Shown in pieces: positions 1 through 5,961 of a stretch of 11,364 nt of DNA; the stretch's first letter is position 1; each line of letters starts with the position of its first letter. Source of the stretch: Chryseobacterium gleum. GTDB lineage: Bacteria; Bacteroidota; Bacteroidia; Flavobacteriales_D; Crocinitomicaceae. Both the position numbers and the translations under genes were made by a program. The notes below the pieces were generated by a model that saw nothing but the letters and a program-made list of their open reading frames with translations, did no database searches and was not told where the DNA came from. The stretch lies in the NCBI GenBank assembly GCA_943326825.2, contig CALPUT020000045.1, positions 1-11,364 on the forward strand. Direction: 5' to 3'.

Positions 1-88
1 CTTCAATTACTTTATTGATTGTTTCAATCGTTTCTTTTTCTTGTAATAATGCACGGTTTTCCCATGCTGCTTCAATAATTGATCTCAT
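1..88 (-). CDS. dapD: Tetrahydrodipicolinate N-succinyltransferase, N-terminal fragment (partial, runs off left edge)
   Basis: Only the first 29 codons are present, reading leftward from an ATG at 88-86. The peptide starts MRSIIEAAWENRALL and continues with QEKETIETINKVIE. This resembles, from memory, the N-terminus of Bacteroidota DapD (IIExAWExRxLL, then a TxxAIxxVIELLD-like helix). DapD transfers succinyl from succinyl-CoA to tetrahydrodipicolinate in lysine and meso-diaminopimelate synthesis, in the cytosol. The catalytic left-handed beta-helix lies outside the window. A dapD gene beside ruvX and def is a common arrangement in Flavobacteria, which supports the call. It diverges from ruvX. 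The identification rests on a short helical segment plus context, so it is probable, not certain. Confidence 0.72.
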   Translation of the reverse strand, partial: MRSIIEAAWENRALLQEKETIETINKVIE

Positions 89-107
89 GTTTGAATTTTT
101 ACTAGGA

Positions 108-115
108 TAAAGATA
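108..115 (-). promoter_or_regulatory. Possible -7 element for dapD
   Basis: Read on the minus strand this is TATCTTTA, one base off the Bacteroidota -7 consensus TAnnTTTG. It lies about 20 bases upstream of the dapD ATG. I see no convincing -33 TTG at the right distance, so the call is weak. Confidence 0.35.
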
Positions 116-138
116 GTTATAAATTGGAAATCATCTTT

Positions 139-146
139 TATCTTTG
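139..146 (+). promoter_or_regulatory. -7 promoter element of ruvX
   Basis: TATCTTTG is an exact match to the Bacteroidota -7 consensus TAnnTTTG. The transcription start should fall a few bases downstream, practically at the ruvX ATG at 153, so the mRNA may be nearly leaderless. A TTG start at 144, which would extend the frame by three codons, lies inside this element and is therefore unlikely. No good -33 element is visible; a TTG at 124-126 is too close. Confidence 0.6.
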
Positions 147-152
147 TCACTA

Positions 153-572
153 ATGGGAAAATTAGTAGCAATAGATTTTGGATTAAAAAGAACGGGAATT
201 GCAATTACTGATGAGAATCAAATAATTGCAAGCGGATTAAAAACGGTTGATTCAAAAGATTTAATGACTGTTTTGAAAGAATTGGTCGTTAAAGATAAAA
301 TAGAAGCTATTGTTGTTGGTTTACCAAAGAGATTGAATAATGAGCCAACACATATTACAGAGAATGTACTTTTGTTGAAAGAAGCTTTGGAAAAACAATT
401 TACAACAATTCAAATTCATTTACTAGATGAGCGTTTTACTTCAAAAATGGCTTTTCAAACAATGATTGATAGTGGACTTTCTAAAAAGCAACGTCAGAAT
501 AAAGGTTTGATCGATGAAATTAGTGCAACGATTATTTTACAATCGTTTATGGAATCAAATAAAAAATATTAA
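153..572 (+). CDS. ruvX: RuvX/YqgF family RNase H-fold nuclease (putative pre-16S rRNA nuclease / Holliday junction resolvase)
   Basis: A 139-residue protein, the usual length for YqgF/RuvX. Visible family motifs are the first acidic strand with D8 (AIDFGLKRTGIA, residues 6-17), VVGLPKRLNNEPT (54-66), LDERFTS with D92/E93 (91-97), and the C-terminal helix IDEISATIILQ with D121. Together these give the RNase H-like acidic active site. Family members act in 5' maturation of 16S rRNA, and some cleave branched DNA. I place the start at ATG 153, because the alternative TTG at 144 overlaps the promoter -7 element. The protein then begins MGKLVAIDFG, as relatives do. It is divergent from dapD and followed by def, which appears to have its own promoter. 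Confidence 0.93.
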   Translation: MGKLVAIDFGLKRTGIAITDENQIIASGLKTVDSKDLMTVLKELVVKDKIEAIVVGLPKRLNNEPTHITENVLLLKEALEKQFTTIQIHLLDERFTSKMAFQTMIDSGLSKKQRQNKGLIDEISATIILQSFMESNKKY

Positions 573-576
573 ATGT

Positions 577-584
577 TAACTTTG
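577..584 (+). promoter_or_regulatory. -7 promoter element of def
   Basis: TAACTTTG matches TAnnTTTG exactly. It lies 5 bases after the ruvX stop and about 32 bases before the chosen def ATG at 616. No clear -33 TTG is visible 19-22 bases upstream. def is probably transcribed both from here and by read-through from ruvX. Confidence 0.5.
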
Positions 585-615
585 TCGAATAAAATCGATT
601 TTGAATAAAAAGAAA

Positions 616-1209
616 ATGATATTACCAGTTGTAGCATACGGAGATCCAGTTTTAAAAAAGGAAGCTGAGGAAATTACAAAAGACTATCCAGATTTAAAGA
701 AATTAATAGCGGATATGTTTGAAACGATGTACGAAGCAGCAGGTGTTGGATTGGCAGCTCCTCAAATCGGTAAATCTATTAGATTATTCGTAGTAGACGG
801 AAGTCCGTTTGCTGAAGAAGAAGATGAAGAAGAAGATCCAAGAGCTGTTGGTATAGAAGATTTCAAACAAGTTTTCATTAACCCAATTATTGAAGAAGAA
901 TTTGGTGAGGAATGGAGTTTTAAAGAAGGATGTTTATCTATTCCAAAAGTAAGAGAAGAAGTATATCGAAAAGAAAAAGTTCGAATTACTTATTATGACG
1001 AAAATTGGAATTTCAAAGATGAGATTTTTGATGGATATGCTGCTCGAATTATTCAGCACGAATATGATCATATTGAAGGAGTATTGTTTACTGATCATTT
1101 GTCTGCAATTAAGAAAAAATTAATTTCTAAAAAATTACAGAATATTTCTAAAGGTGAAGTTTCTGTTGATTACAGAATGAAATTTCCTGCTGCTAAAAAA
1201 GGAAGGTAA
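616..1209 (+). CDS. def: Peptide deformylase
   Basis: Removes the formyl group from the N-terminal Met of nascent proteins at the ribosome; a metalloenzyme. All three signatures are present in 197 residues: GVGLAAPQ (43-50), EGCLS with metal ligand C106, and QHEYDH with metal ligands H148 and H152 and catalytic E149. I chose ATG 616 over an in-frame TTG at 601, because flavobacterial deformylases typically begin MILPxVxYGDPVL, exactly as here. Between strands there is a very acidic loop (residues 67-74, seven Glu/Asp in a row after Ala), a variable insertion in this subfamily. The stop overlaps the ATG of the next lipoprotein gene (TAATG), so the two are probably translationally coupled. Confidence 0.96.
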   Translation: MILPVVAYGDPVLKKEAEEITKDYPDLKKLIADMFETMYEAAGVGLAAPQIGKSIRLFVVDGSPFAEEEDEEEDPRAVGIEDFKQVFINPIIEEEFGEEWSFKEGCLSIPKVREEVYRKEKVRITYYDENWNFKDEIFDGYAARIIQHEYDHIEGVLFTDHLSAIKKKLISKKLQNISKGEVSVDYRMKFPAAKKGR

Positions 1210-1766
1210 TGAAGAATATATTTATAGTAATTTCTATTTGTTCATTTTTAGCTTCATGTAGCCAGTCTTCAAAAGAAAAGTCAGAGTTAACAATAGAAGA
1301 TTATAAAGCTAAAATAGTCGCATATGAAGATTCAATAGTGAGTTTTCAAAAGCAACAAAAAAATGCACCAACTTATTTAAAAGATAGTTTGATAGGTTCT
1401 TTATTGAGCTTTTATAAATTATTTCCGAAAGATAAATCTGCCGCAAAATGTTTAGATAAAATTCAAATGTTCTATTCAGGTGAAGGAAAAATTCAATGGT
1501 CTATTGCTTATGCCGATACTTTGATTCAAAAATTTCCGAAATATGAAAATAGAGCATTGATTTTAGAAAGTCAGGCAGCTAACTATGATATGTTTGTGAA
1601 TCCAAGAGATACAAACAAAGTGAAACAATATTTTTCAATGCTTTTAAATAAAAACCCTTCGATGGATAAAGAGAAACGAAAAGGTATTGAATTACGACTT
1701 CAAAATTTAGGCATGACTTTTGAAGAGTTTATTGATTATCAAGCAAAAAATTTAACTGCAAAATAA
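1209..1766 (+). CDS. Putative lipoprotein with TPR-like helical repeats, function unknown
   Basis: A 185-residue protein with a type II signal peptide: a hydrophobic stretch at residues 3-15, then the lipobox LASC with the lipidated Cys at 17. The residues after Cys (SQSSKEK) do not form the acidic surface-export signal known in some Bacteroidota, so it may face the periplasm, though this is uncertain. The remainder is helical and charged. It has segments that look like degenerate tetratricopeptide hairpins, for example LLSFYKLFPKDKSAAKCLDK, AYADTLIQKFPKYENRA and YFSMLLNKNPS (spaced 'xxxFPxxxxA' and 'xxNP' turns). I cannot name a family. The start overlaps the def stop by one base, implying co-expression with def, but no functional link is evident. 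Confidence 0.8.
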   Translation: MKNIFIVISICSFLASCSQSSKEKSELTIEDYKAKIVAYEDSIVSFQKQQKNAPTYLKDSLIGSLLSFYKLFPKDKSAAKCLDKIQMFYSGEGKIQWSIAYADTLIQKFPKYENRALILESQAANYDMFVNPRDTNKVKQYFSMLLNKNPSMDKEKRKGIELRLQNLGMTFEEFIDYQAKNLTAK

Positions 1767-1813
1767 GCTGTTAAATATGTGTTAAAGAAATAAAGTATTT
1801 TAAAAACTCTTAC

Positions 1814-1821
1814 TATTTTTG
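1814..1821 (+). promoter_or_regulatory. -7 promoter element of the DUF1573 pair
   Basis: TATTTTTG fits TAnnTTTG in the 93-bp gap before the first DUF1573 gene. It would give a leader of roughly 30 bases that is extremely A-rich (including a run of nine A), typical of translation initiation without a Shine-Dalgarno sequence in this phylum. No -33 TTG is visible, so it may be a weak or regulated promoter. Confidence 0.45.
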
Positions 1822-1859
1822 AAATACCAAATTATAAAACAAAAAAAAACAAATTCAAT

Positions 1860-2300
1860 ATGAAAAAATTATTCTTTTCTTTATTAGTGGTTTTAGGATT
1901 TACAGCCTTCACTAACAATGCGGTTGCTCAAATCGATAATGGAGCTAAAATTGATTTCGCAAAAGAAACACACGATTACGAAACTTTAAAATATGGTGCT
2001 GATGGTACATGTACGTTTGAATTTAAAAATACTGGTAATGAACCATTAATTATTTCAAATGCAAAAGGATCTTGTGGTTGTACAGTTCCTGTTTGGCCTA
2101 AAGAGCCAATTGCTCCGGGTGCAAAAGGCGTGATTACAGTGAAATACGATACAAAACGTCCAGGTGCAATCAATAAAATGGTTACAATTACTTCAAATGC
2201 AGTGAATGAGCCAAGTAAAATTATTCGTATTAAAGGAAATGTACTTCCTGCGCCTGAAGATGGAACCCCTGTAAACAATGCTGGCCCAGCTTCAAACTAA
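1860..2300 (+). CDS. Secreted DUF1573 domain protein (first of a tandem pair)
   Basis: A 146-residue protein with a clear Sec signal peptide (MKK, hydrophobic core 4-17, predicted cleavage after AVA at 23) and one DUF1573 Ig-like beta-sandwich domain at about residues 33-130. Diagnostic residues are the HDY near the start, FEFKNTGNEPLIISNAKGSC, the CGCTVP motif, PGAKGVITVKYDT and a closing IRIKGNV strand. DUF1573 proteins are very common in Bacteroidota, are exported, and have no settled biochemical role. The domain is related to ASH/MSP-type Ig folds. The short tail (PEDGTPVNNAGPASN) looks disordered. A second DUF1573 gene follows after 12 bp, so the two form an operon. Confidence 0.88.
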   Translation: MKKLFFSLLVVLGFTAFTNNAVAQIDNGAKIDFAKETHDYETLKYGADGTCTFEFKNTGNEPLIISNAKGSCGCTVPVWPKEPIAPGAKGVITVKYDTKRPGAINKMVTITSNAVNEPSKIIRIKGNVLPAPEDGTPVNNAGPASN

Positions 2301-2312
2301 AACATATTAAAT

Positions 2313-2684
2313 ATGAAATTTTCACTTTTCATATTTCTATTCTTAAATACCGTCTTTTGCTTTAGTCAAGAGGCGGTTTTTAGTATTAAAGAACCACTAA
2401 AAAAGTTTCCAACTACCCAAGAAGGAGTAATTATAGAGCATACTTTTGAGTTTGAAAATAAAGGAAAATCACCTTTGATTATTACAGATTATTCAGTTGG
2501 TTGTAAGTGTACACAAGTTATTTATTCCAAAGATCCTGTATTACCAGGACAAAAAGGTGCTGTGAAAATCATTTTCGATACGAAAGGTAAGTTCTTGCAG
2601 CAAGATCGAACAGTCTACCTAATGGTGAATACAAAAAAGAAAATTGCAAAACTTCGTTTCAAAGTATTTGTAGAGCCTAACTAA
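2313..2684 (+). CDS. Secreted DUF1573 domain protein (second of a tandem pair)
   Basis: A 123-residue protein with a short signal peptide (hydrophobic residues 3-17, likely cleavage near FSQ-EA at about residue 19) followed by a single DUF1573 domain. Shared hallmarks with the upstream paralogue are HTFEFENKGKSPLIITDYSVGC, the motif CKCTQ in place of CGCTVP, PGQKGAVKIIFDTKGK, and a final strand KLRFKVFV. It lacks the disordered tail of its neighbour. It starts 12 bp after the preceding stop with no promoter between them, so the pair is presumably co-transcribed. The sequences are clearly diverged, so this is not a recent duplication. Function unknown. Confidence 0.85.
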   Translation: MKFSLFIFLFLNTVFCFSQEAVFSIKEPLKKFPTTQEGVIIEHTFEFENKGKSPLIITDYSVGCKCTQVIYSKDPVLPGQKGAVKIIFDTKGKFLQQDRTVYLMVNTKKKIAKLRFKVFVEPN

Positions 2685-2785
2685 TCATTTTAGGGTTTAA
2701 AATTAATTATTGAAAACTAAGTAAAAACCACTATTAATTCTTTAAAATATTCTTTGGCTCAAGCTTTAAAACTGATTTTTTTTGT

Positions 2786-2793
2786 TAATTTTG
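2786..2793 (+). promoter_or_regulatory. -7 promoter element of the barrel-SPOR gene
   Basis: TAATTTTG is an exact TAnnTTTG match, about 56 bases before the chosen ATG at 2849. The nearest upstream TTTG (2753-2756) is 29 bases away, too far for the usual -33 spacing, so only the -7 element is supported. The rest of the 164-bp gap 2685-2848 holds nothing else I can identify, including no clear terminator for the DUF1573 pair. Confidence 0.45.
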
Positions 2794-2848
2794 ATACTTA
2801 TTATAAATTAAATACTTGCTAAAAGGCAATTTTCACAATAAAAAAGGT

Positions 2849-4066
2849 ATGTGTAAATTTTTATTATTTTCTTTTTTAATTTCAACTTCAATATTATTTG
2901 GGCAAGATAATGCAATAAATAAATTGTCGATTGATGGAGGGGTTGGATTCAATAATTCAATATTACCTTTTACATCAGGATATTCAAATTCATATTTCAA
3001 TCCTTTTAATTTGAATATTGGTGCACGAAAAATGGTTAATAATAAATTTGGTTTTAAAGTTGATTTTGGTTACGATTACTTATCTGAATCAGGGAAAAGT
3101 TTAAAGTTTAATACACATTATGTTCGAACATCATTTCAAGGTGTAGCAAATTTAGCAACGATTTTACAGTTCAATACTTTTACACAAAAGTTTGGTTTAT
3201 TGGCTCATGGTGGAGCTGGTTTTTCTTCAATGTTAGCTAAAAATCACAAGCTGCTAAAAGAGACAGATGAAATGGTTCATTTAATTTTCGGGTTAACACC
3301 ACAGTATAAAGTGAATGAAAAAATTGCTTTGAACATTGATATTTCGATGATTCAAAATTTTAAACAACATTACACATTTGATTATAATTCTCATAACCCA
3401 GCAAATGCAAGGAGAGGAAGTTTAGCGAATTTAACAGTTGGAATTTCTTATAAAATTGGACCTGCTGAGCGTCATTATGATTGGGTTTTCCATGAAGAAA
3501 TAAAAGATACTGTTGTTGATTTGAAGCCTATTGAAGATCAAGTAAAAAAGATTGAAGAAGAAGTTAAAGACGATGATAGAGATGGAGTATTGAATTTGTA
3601 TGATGAAGAGCCTAATACTCCAGAAGGATCAAAAGTAGATACTAAGGGCAGAAAAGTAGTTGAAGAATTGGTAAATATAGATTCTACGAAAGTGATTAAT
3701 GGAAATCCTGTTGATGCTACAAAATTAGGAGATAATTCGACTGAAGTTCAATCAATAAAAGAGATGGATGGTTTATTTTTCACTGTTCAAGTAGGAGCTT
3801 ATAATCACGTTGTAAAGGTAGAAAGTCACAAAAAATTGAAAGATGTTTATCAAATTAAAGCTCCAGATGGTAAGACTAGATATTGTACTGGGGTTTTAGG
3901 AACAGAGAAGGAAATGTTTAAGCTTTTAAATCAAGTTAGAGCATTAGGATTTAGTGATGCTTTTCCAACAGCTTATTATAATGGGGAAAGAATTCCAATT
4001 TATAAAGCGAGACAATTATTGAAAAAGAATGGAAATAAAATACTAAGTCCATCTATAAAAAAATAA
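2849..4066 (+). CDS. OmpA-type outer-membrane beta-barrel protein with C-terminal SPOR-like domain
   Basis: A 405-residue protein. Residues 1-18 are a signal peptide ending LFG-QD. Residues about 20-210 form a beta-barrel-like region of alternating, aromatic-rich strands (for example GARKMVNNKFGFKVDFGYDY, GLLAHGGAGFS) resembling the barrel of flavobacterial OmpA proteins, ending with their HYDWVFHEE signature. A charged helix (about 222-240) leads into one calcium-binding TSP3-like repeat, D241-D-D-R-D-G..YDEEPNTPEGSKVDTKGR. Where relatives carry the OmpA peptidoglycan-binding domain, residues about 308-392 instead look like a SPOR domain: FFTVQVGAYN, then RYCTGVLGTEKEMFKLLNQV and GFSDAFPTAYYNGERI. 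SPOR domains bind denuded peptidoglycan glycans, so the likely role is tethering outer membrane to cell wall (inference). I prefer ATG 2849 to the upstream TTG 2816, since it gives a clean signal peptide. A strong terminator follows. Confidence 0.82.
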   Translation: MCKFLLFSFLISTSILFGQDNAINKLSIDGGVGFNNSILPFTSGYSNSYFNPFNLNIGARKMVNNKFGFKVDFGYDYLSESGKSLKFNTHYVRTSFQGVANLATILQFNTFTQKFGLLAHGGAGFSSMLAKNHKLLKETDEMVHLIFGLTPQYKVNEKIALNIDISMIQNFKQHYTFDYNSHNPANARRGSLANLTVGISYKIGPAERHYDWVFHEEIKDTVVDLKPIEDQVKKIEEEVKDDDRDGVLNLYDEEPNTPEGSKVDTKGRKVVEELVNIDSTKVINGNPVDATKLGDNSTEVQSIKEMDGLFFTVQVGAYNHVVKVESHKKLKDVYQIKAPDGKTRYCTGVLGTEKEMFKLLNQVRALGFSDAFPTAYYNGERIPIYKARQLLKKNGNKILSPSIKK

Positions 4067-4082
4067 AAAACACTGATAATTT

Positions 4083-4114
4083 AAAAAGGAAAACGTAAGT
4101 TTTCCTTTTTTTTT
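4083..4114 (+). terminator. Rho-independent terminator after the barrel-SPOR gene
   Basis: A 12-bp perfect stem (4083-4094 with 4099-4110; core GGAAAAC/GTTTTCC) closes a GTAA tetraloop and runs into nine T. It begins 17 bases after the stop codon at 4064-4066 and separates the envelope genes from grpE. Confidence 0.9.
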
Positions 4115-4116
4115 GC

Positions 4117-4152
4117 TGACAAATTATCCTTTCAAACAGTTTAATTCTGTCA
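4117..4152. repeat. Imperfect inverted repeat upstream of the grpE promoter
   Basis: TGACAAATTA (4117-4126) and TAATTCTGTCA (4142-4152) are complementary over 10 bp with one bulged C, separated by 15 bases. The repeat ends two bases before the proposed -33 TTG of grpE. It is not the CIRCE element (TTAGCACTC-N9-GAGTGCTAA). It could be a regulator-binding site or chance in AT-rich DNA. Confidence 0.3.
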
Positions 4153-4154
4153 AC

Positions 4155-4186
4155 TTGTCTGAATTATTAAGATGGCAGCATCTTTG
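4155..4186 (+). promoter_or_regulatory. Promoter of grpE-dnaJ (-33 TTG, -7 CATCTTTG)
   Basis: TTG at 4155-4157 and CATCTTTG at 4179-4186 are separated by 21 bases, close to the Bacteroidota primary-sigma arrangement. The -7 element differs from TAnnTTTG by C for T at its first base. Expected leader to the grpE ATG (4215) is about 20-25 bases. No CIRCE element is present. Confidence 0.5.
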
Positions 4187-4214
4187 CTAATGAGGAAATA
4201 TCAAATGAAAAATT

Positions 4215-4766
4215 ATGTCTGAGGAAAAAGAATTAAATAAAGAGCAAGAAGTGCAAATGAACGAAGAGATTCAAGATTTAAATGAGGATTCAAATTCAGA
4301 AACAATTGCTGAAGAAAAAGTCGAATTGACTTGGGAGGATAAGTATAATGAGATGAATGATAAGTTCATGAGATTATATGCTGAGTTTGATAATTACAGA
4401 AGAAGAACAAATAAAGAGAAATCTGATCTAATCATTAATGCAGGATCTTCAGTTTTGAAAGACATGCTTCCTATCATGGATGATTTCGAAAGAGCAATTT
4501 TGAATAATGAAAAATCTGAAGACTTGAATGGTGTTAAAGAAGGGTTTGGTTTAATTTACAATAAATTCAAAAACATTTTAGAAACGAAAGGATTGAAACC
4601 AATGGTTTCAAAAGGACAGGCTTTTGATTCTGAGTTTCATGAAGCAATAGCAAATGTGCCAGCGCCTTCTAAAAAAGAAATTGGAAAAGTGATAGATGAT
4701 GTTGAAAAAGGTTATTTATTGAATGAAAAAGTAATTCGATTTGCTAAAGTTGTTGTAGGACAATAG
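4215..4766 (+). CDS. grpE: Nucleotide exchange factor GrpE of the Hsp70 system
   Basis: GrpE dimers release ADP from DnaK and so restart its chaperone cycle. The 183-residue protein has an acidic, disordered N-terminus (about 1-40), then a long helix that forms the coiled-coil dimer. This contains the hallmark ...RLYAEFDNYRRRTNKEK (about 53-70), LPIMDDFERA (about 93-102) and GVKEGFGLIYNKFKNIL. The C-terminal beta domain contacts DnaK: FDSEFHEAIANVPAPS, then IDDVEKGYLLNEKVIRFAKVVV (split here for reading). Start ATG 4215 lies behind an A-rich leader with an AGGAAA 18-23 bases upstream, too far to act as a normal ribosome binding site. It forms an operon with dnaJ 19 bp downstream; dnaK is not in the window. 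Confidence 0.97.
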   Translation: MSEEKELNKEQEVQMNEEIQDLNEDSNSETIAEEKVELTWEDKYNEMNDKFMRLYAEFDNYRRRTNKEKSDLIINAGSSVLKDMLPIMDDFERAILNNEKSEDLNGVKEGFGLIYNKFKNILETKGLKPMVSKGQAFDSEFHEAIANVPAPSKKEIGKVIDDVEKGYLLNEKVIRFAKVVVGQ

Positions 4767-4785
4767 ACGTTTCAAAAGGAATATA

Positions 4786-5901
4786 ATGAGTAATAAAAGA
4801 GATTTTTACGAAATTTTAGGGGTTTCAAAGAGTGCTAATGAAGCTGAAATAAAAAAAGCTTATCGTAAAATGGCTATAAAATATCACCCTGATAAAAACC
4901 CAGGAGATAAAGTCGCTGAAGATAAGTTTAAAGAAGCTGCAGAGGCATATGAGATATTGAGTAATTCTGAAAAACGATCAAATTATGACCGTTTTGGACA
5001 TGCTGGTGTTGGAGGAACTGGAGGTTACGGTGGCGGAATGAACATGGACGATATCTTCTCTCAGTTCGGAGACGTATTTGGTGGAGCATTCGGTGGTGGA
5101 AGTTTTGGAGGAAGCCGTGGCGGTGGATCTAGAACAGCCAGAGGAACAAATTTAAGAGTGAAAATGAAATTAACTCTTGAAGAAATAGCTGAAGGAGTTA
5201 CGAAGAAAATTAAGGTTAATAAGTTAGTGAATGCTGACGGAGTAACTTATAAAAATTGTTCTACTTGTAATGGTTCAGGACGAATTACAAGAGTTGCTCA
5301 AACTTTTTTAGGTGCTATGCAAACTCAGTCAACTTGTCATACTTGTCAAGGTGCTGGTAAAATGATTGATCAAAGACCTTCTGATGCGGATGCACAAGGT
5401 TTGAAACGACAAGAAGATGTGATCGAAGTTCAAATTCCTGCAGGAGTTGAAGAAGGAATGCAATTAAGTGTTTCAGGAAAAGGGAATGCTGGTCCATTCA
5501 ACGGTATACCTGGCGATTTAATTGTGGTAATTGAAGAATTACCTCATGAAGAATTAAGAAGAGAAGGAGAGAATCTTCATTATGAAGCATTCATCAACTT
5601 TGTAGATGCTGTTTTAGGTGAATCAATTGAGATCCCTACAGTTGGGGGTAAGGCTAAAATTAAGGTTGAACCAGGGACTCAAAGTGGAAAAATGTTGCGT
5701 TTAAAAGGTAAAGGTTTACCGGTACTTCAGAGACATGGGCATGGCGATTTGTTTGTTCATATTAATGTATGGACTCCTAAAAAAGTTTCAAAGGATGAGC
5801 GAGAAATACTTGAGAAATTTAGAGATAGCGAAAATTTTAAACCAAATCCCGATGGAAATGAAAAAGGATTTTTCCAAAGGGTAAAAGATATGTTTCAATA
5901 A
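4786..5901 (+). CDS. dnaJ: Chaperone protein DnaJ (Hsp40), two-motif zinc finger form
   Basis: Hsp40 co-chaperone that delivers substrates to DnaK and stimulates its ATPase. Domains in 371 residues: J domain 5-70 with the essential HPD at 34-36; Gly/Phe-rich linker about 74-115 (GGAFGGGSFGG type); substrate-binding beta domain with zinc finger; second beta domain and dimerisation tail from about 230. The zinc finger holds only two CxxCxGxG motifs (C158/C161 and C184/C187) instead of the four of E. coli DnaJ, enough for one zinc ion. I recall the same reduction in other flavobacterial DnaJ proteins, so it is probably native, not damage. It follows grpE by 19 bp. AAAAGGA 6 bases before the ATG is one of the few Shine-Dalgarno-like sequences here. 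A terminator lies just downstream. Confidence 0.97.
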   Translation: MSNKRDFYEILGVSKSANEAEIKKAYRKMAIKYHPDKNPGDKVAEDKFKEAAEAYEILSNSEKRSNYDRFGHAGVGGTGGYGGGMNMDDIFSQFGDVFGGAFGGGSFGGSRGGGSRTARGTNLRVKMKLTLEEIAEGVTKKIKVNKLVNADGVTYKNCSTCNGSGRITRVAQTFLGAMQTQSTCHTCQGAGKMIDQRPSDADAQGLKRQEDVIEVQIPAGVEEGMQLSVSGKGNAGPFNGIPGDLIVVIEELPHEELRREGENLHYEAFINFVDAVLGESIEIPTVGGKAKIKVEPGTQSGKMLRLKGKGLPVLQRHGHGDLFVHINVWTPKKVSKDEREILEKFRDSENFKPNPDGNEKGFFQRVKDMFQ

Positions 5902-5908
5902 AATAATG

Positions 5909-5938
5909 AAAGGCTTTGTTTTAAACAAAGCCTTTTTT
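5909..5938 (+). terminator. Rho-independent terminator after dnaJ
   Basis: An 11-bp stem AAAGGCTTTGT/ACAAAGCCTTT (5909-5919 with 5925-5935) around a TTTAA loop, followed by a run of T to 5938. It starts 8 bases after the dnaJ stop and ends the grpE-dnaJ operon. Confidence 0.9.
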
Positions 5939-5948
5939 CGTATAATTG
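5915..5948 (+). promoter_or_regulatory. Possible promoter of CPBP-cinA overlapping the dnaJ terminator
   Basis: TTTG at 5915-5918, inside the terminator stem, and TATAATTG at 5941-5948 (one mismatch to TAnnTTTG) are 22 bases apart. The CPBP gene starts at 5962 behind a strong terminator and needs a promoter in this short gap, which favours the call. The motif match alone is weak. Confidence 0.3.
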
Positions 5949-5961
5949 AATAAAAAACTAA

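Noticed and set aside
781..840. Acidic run in the deformylase (residues about 67-74) as a possible insertion or repeat expansion
   Set aside because: Acidic loops of variable length at this position occur in flavobacterial deformylases as I recall them, and the three catalytic motifs are intact, so it does not mark anything unusual.
1976..2278. Open frame of about 100 codons antisense to the first DUF1573 gene
   Set aside because: It lies wholly inside a gene with a clear family match, has no promoter and no recognisable domain; it follows from the codon use of the sense strand.
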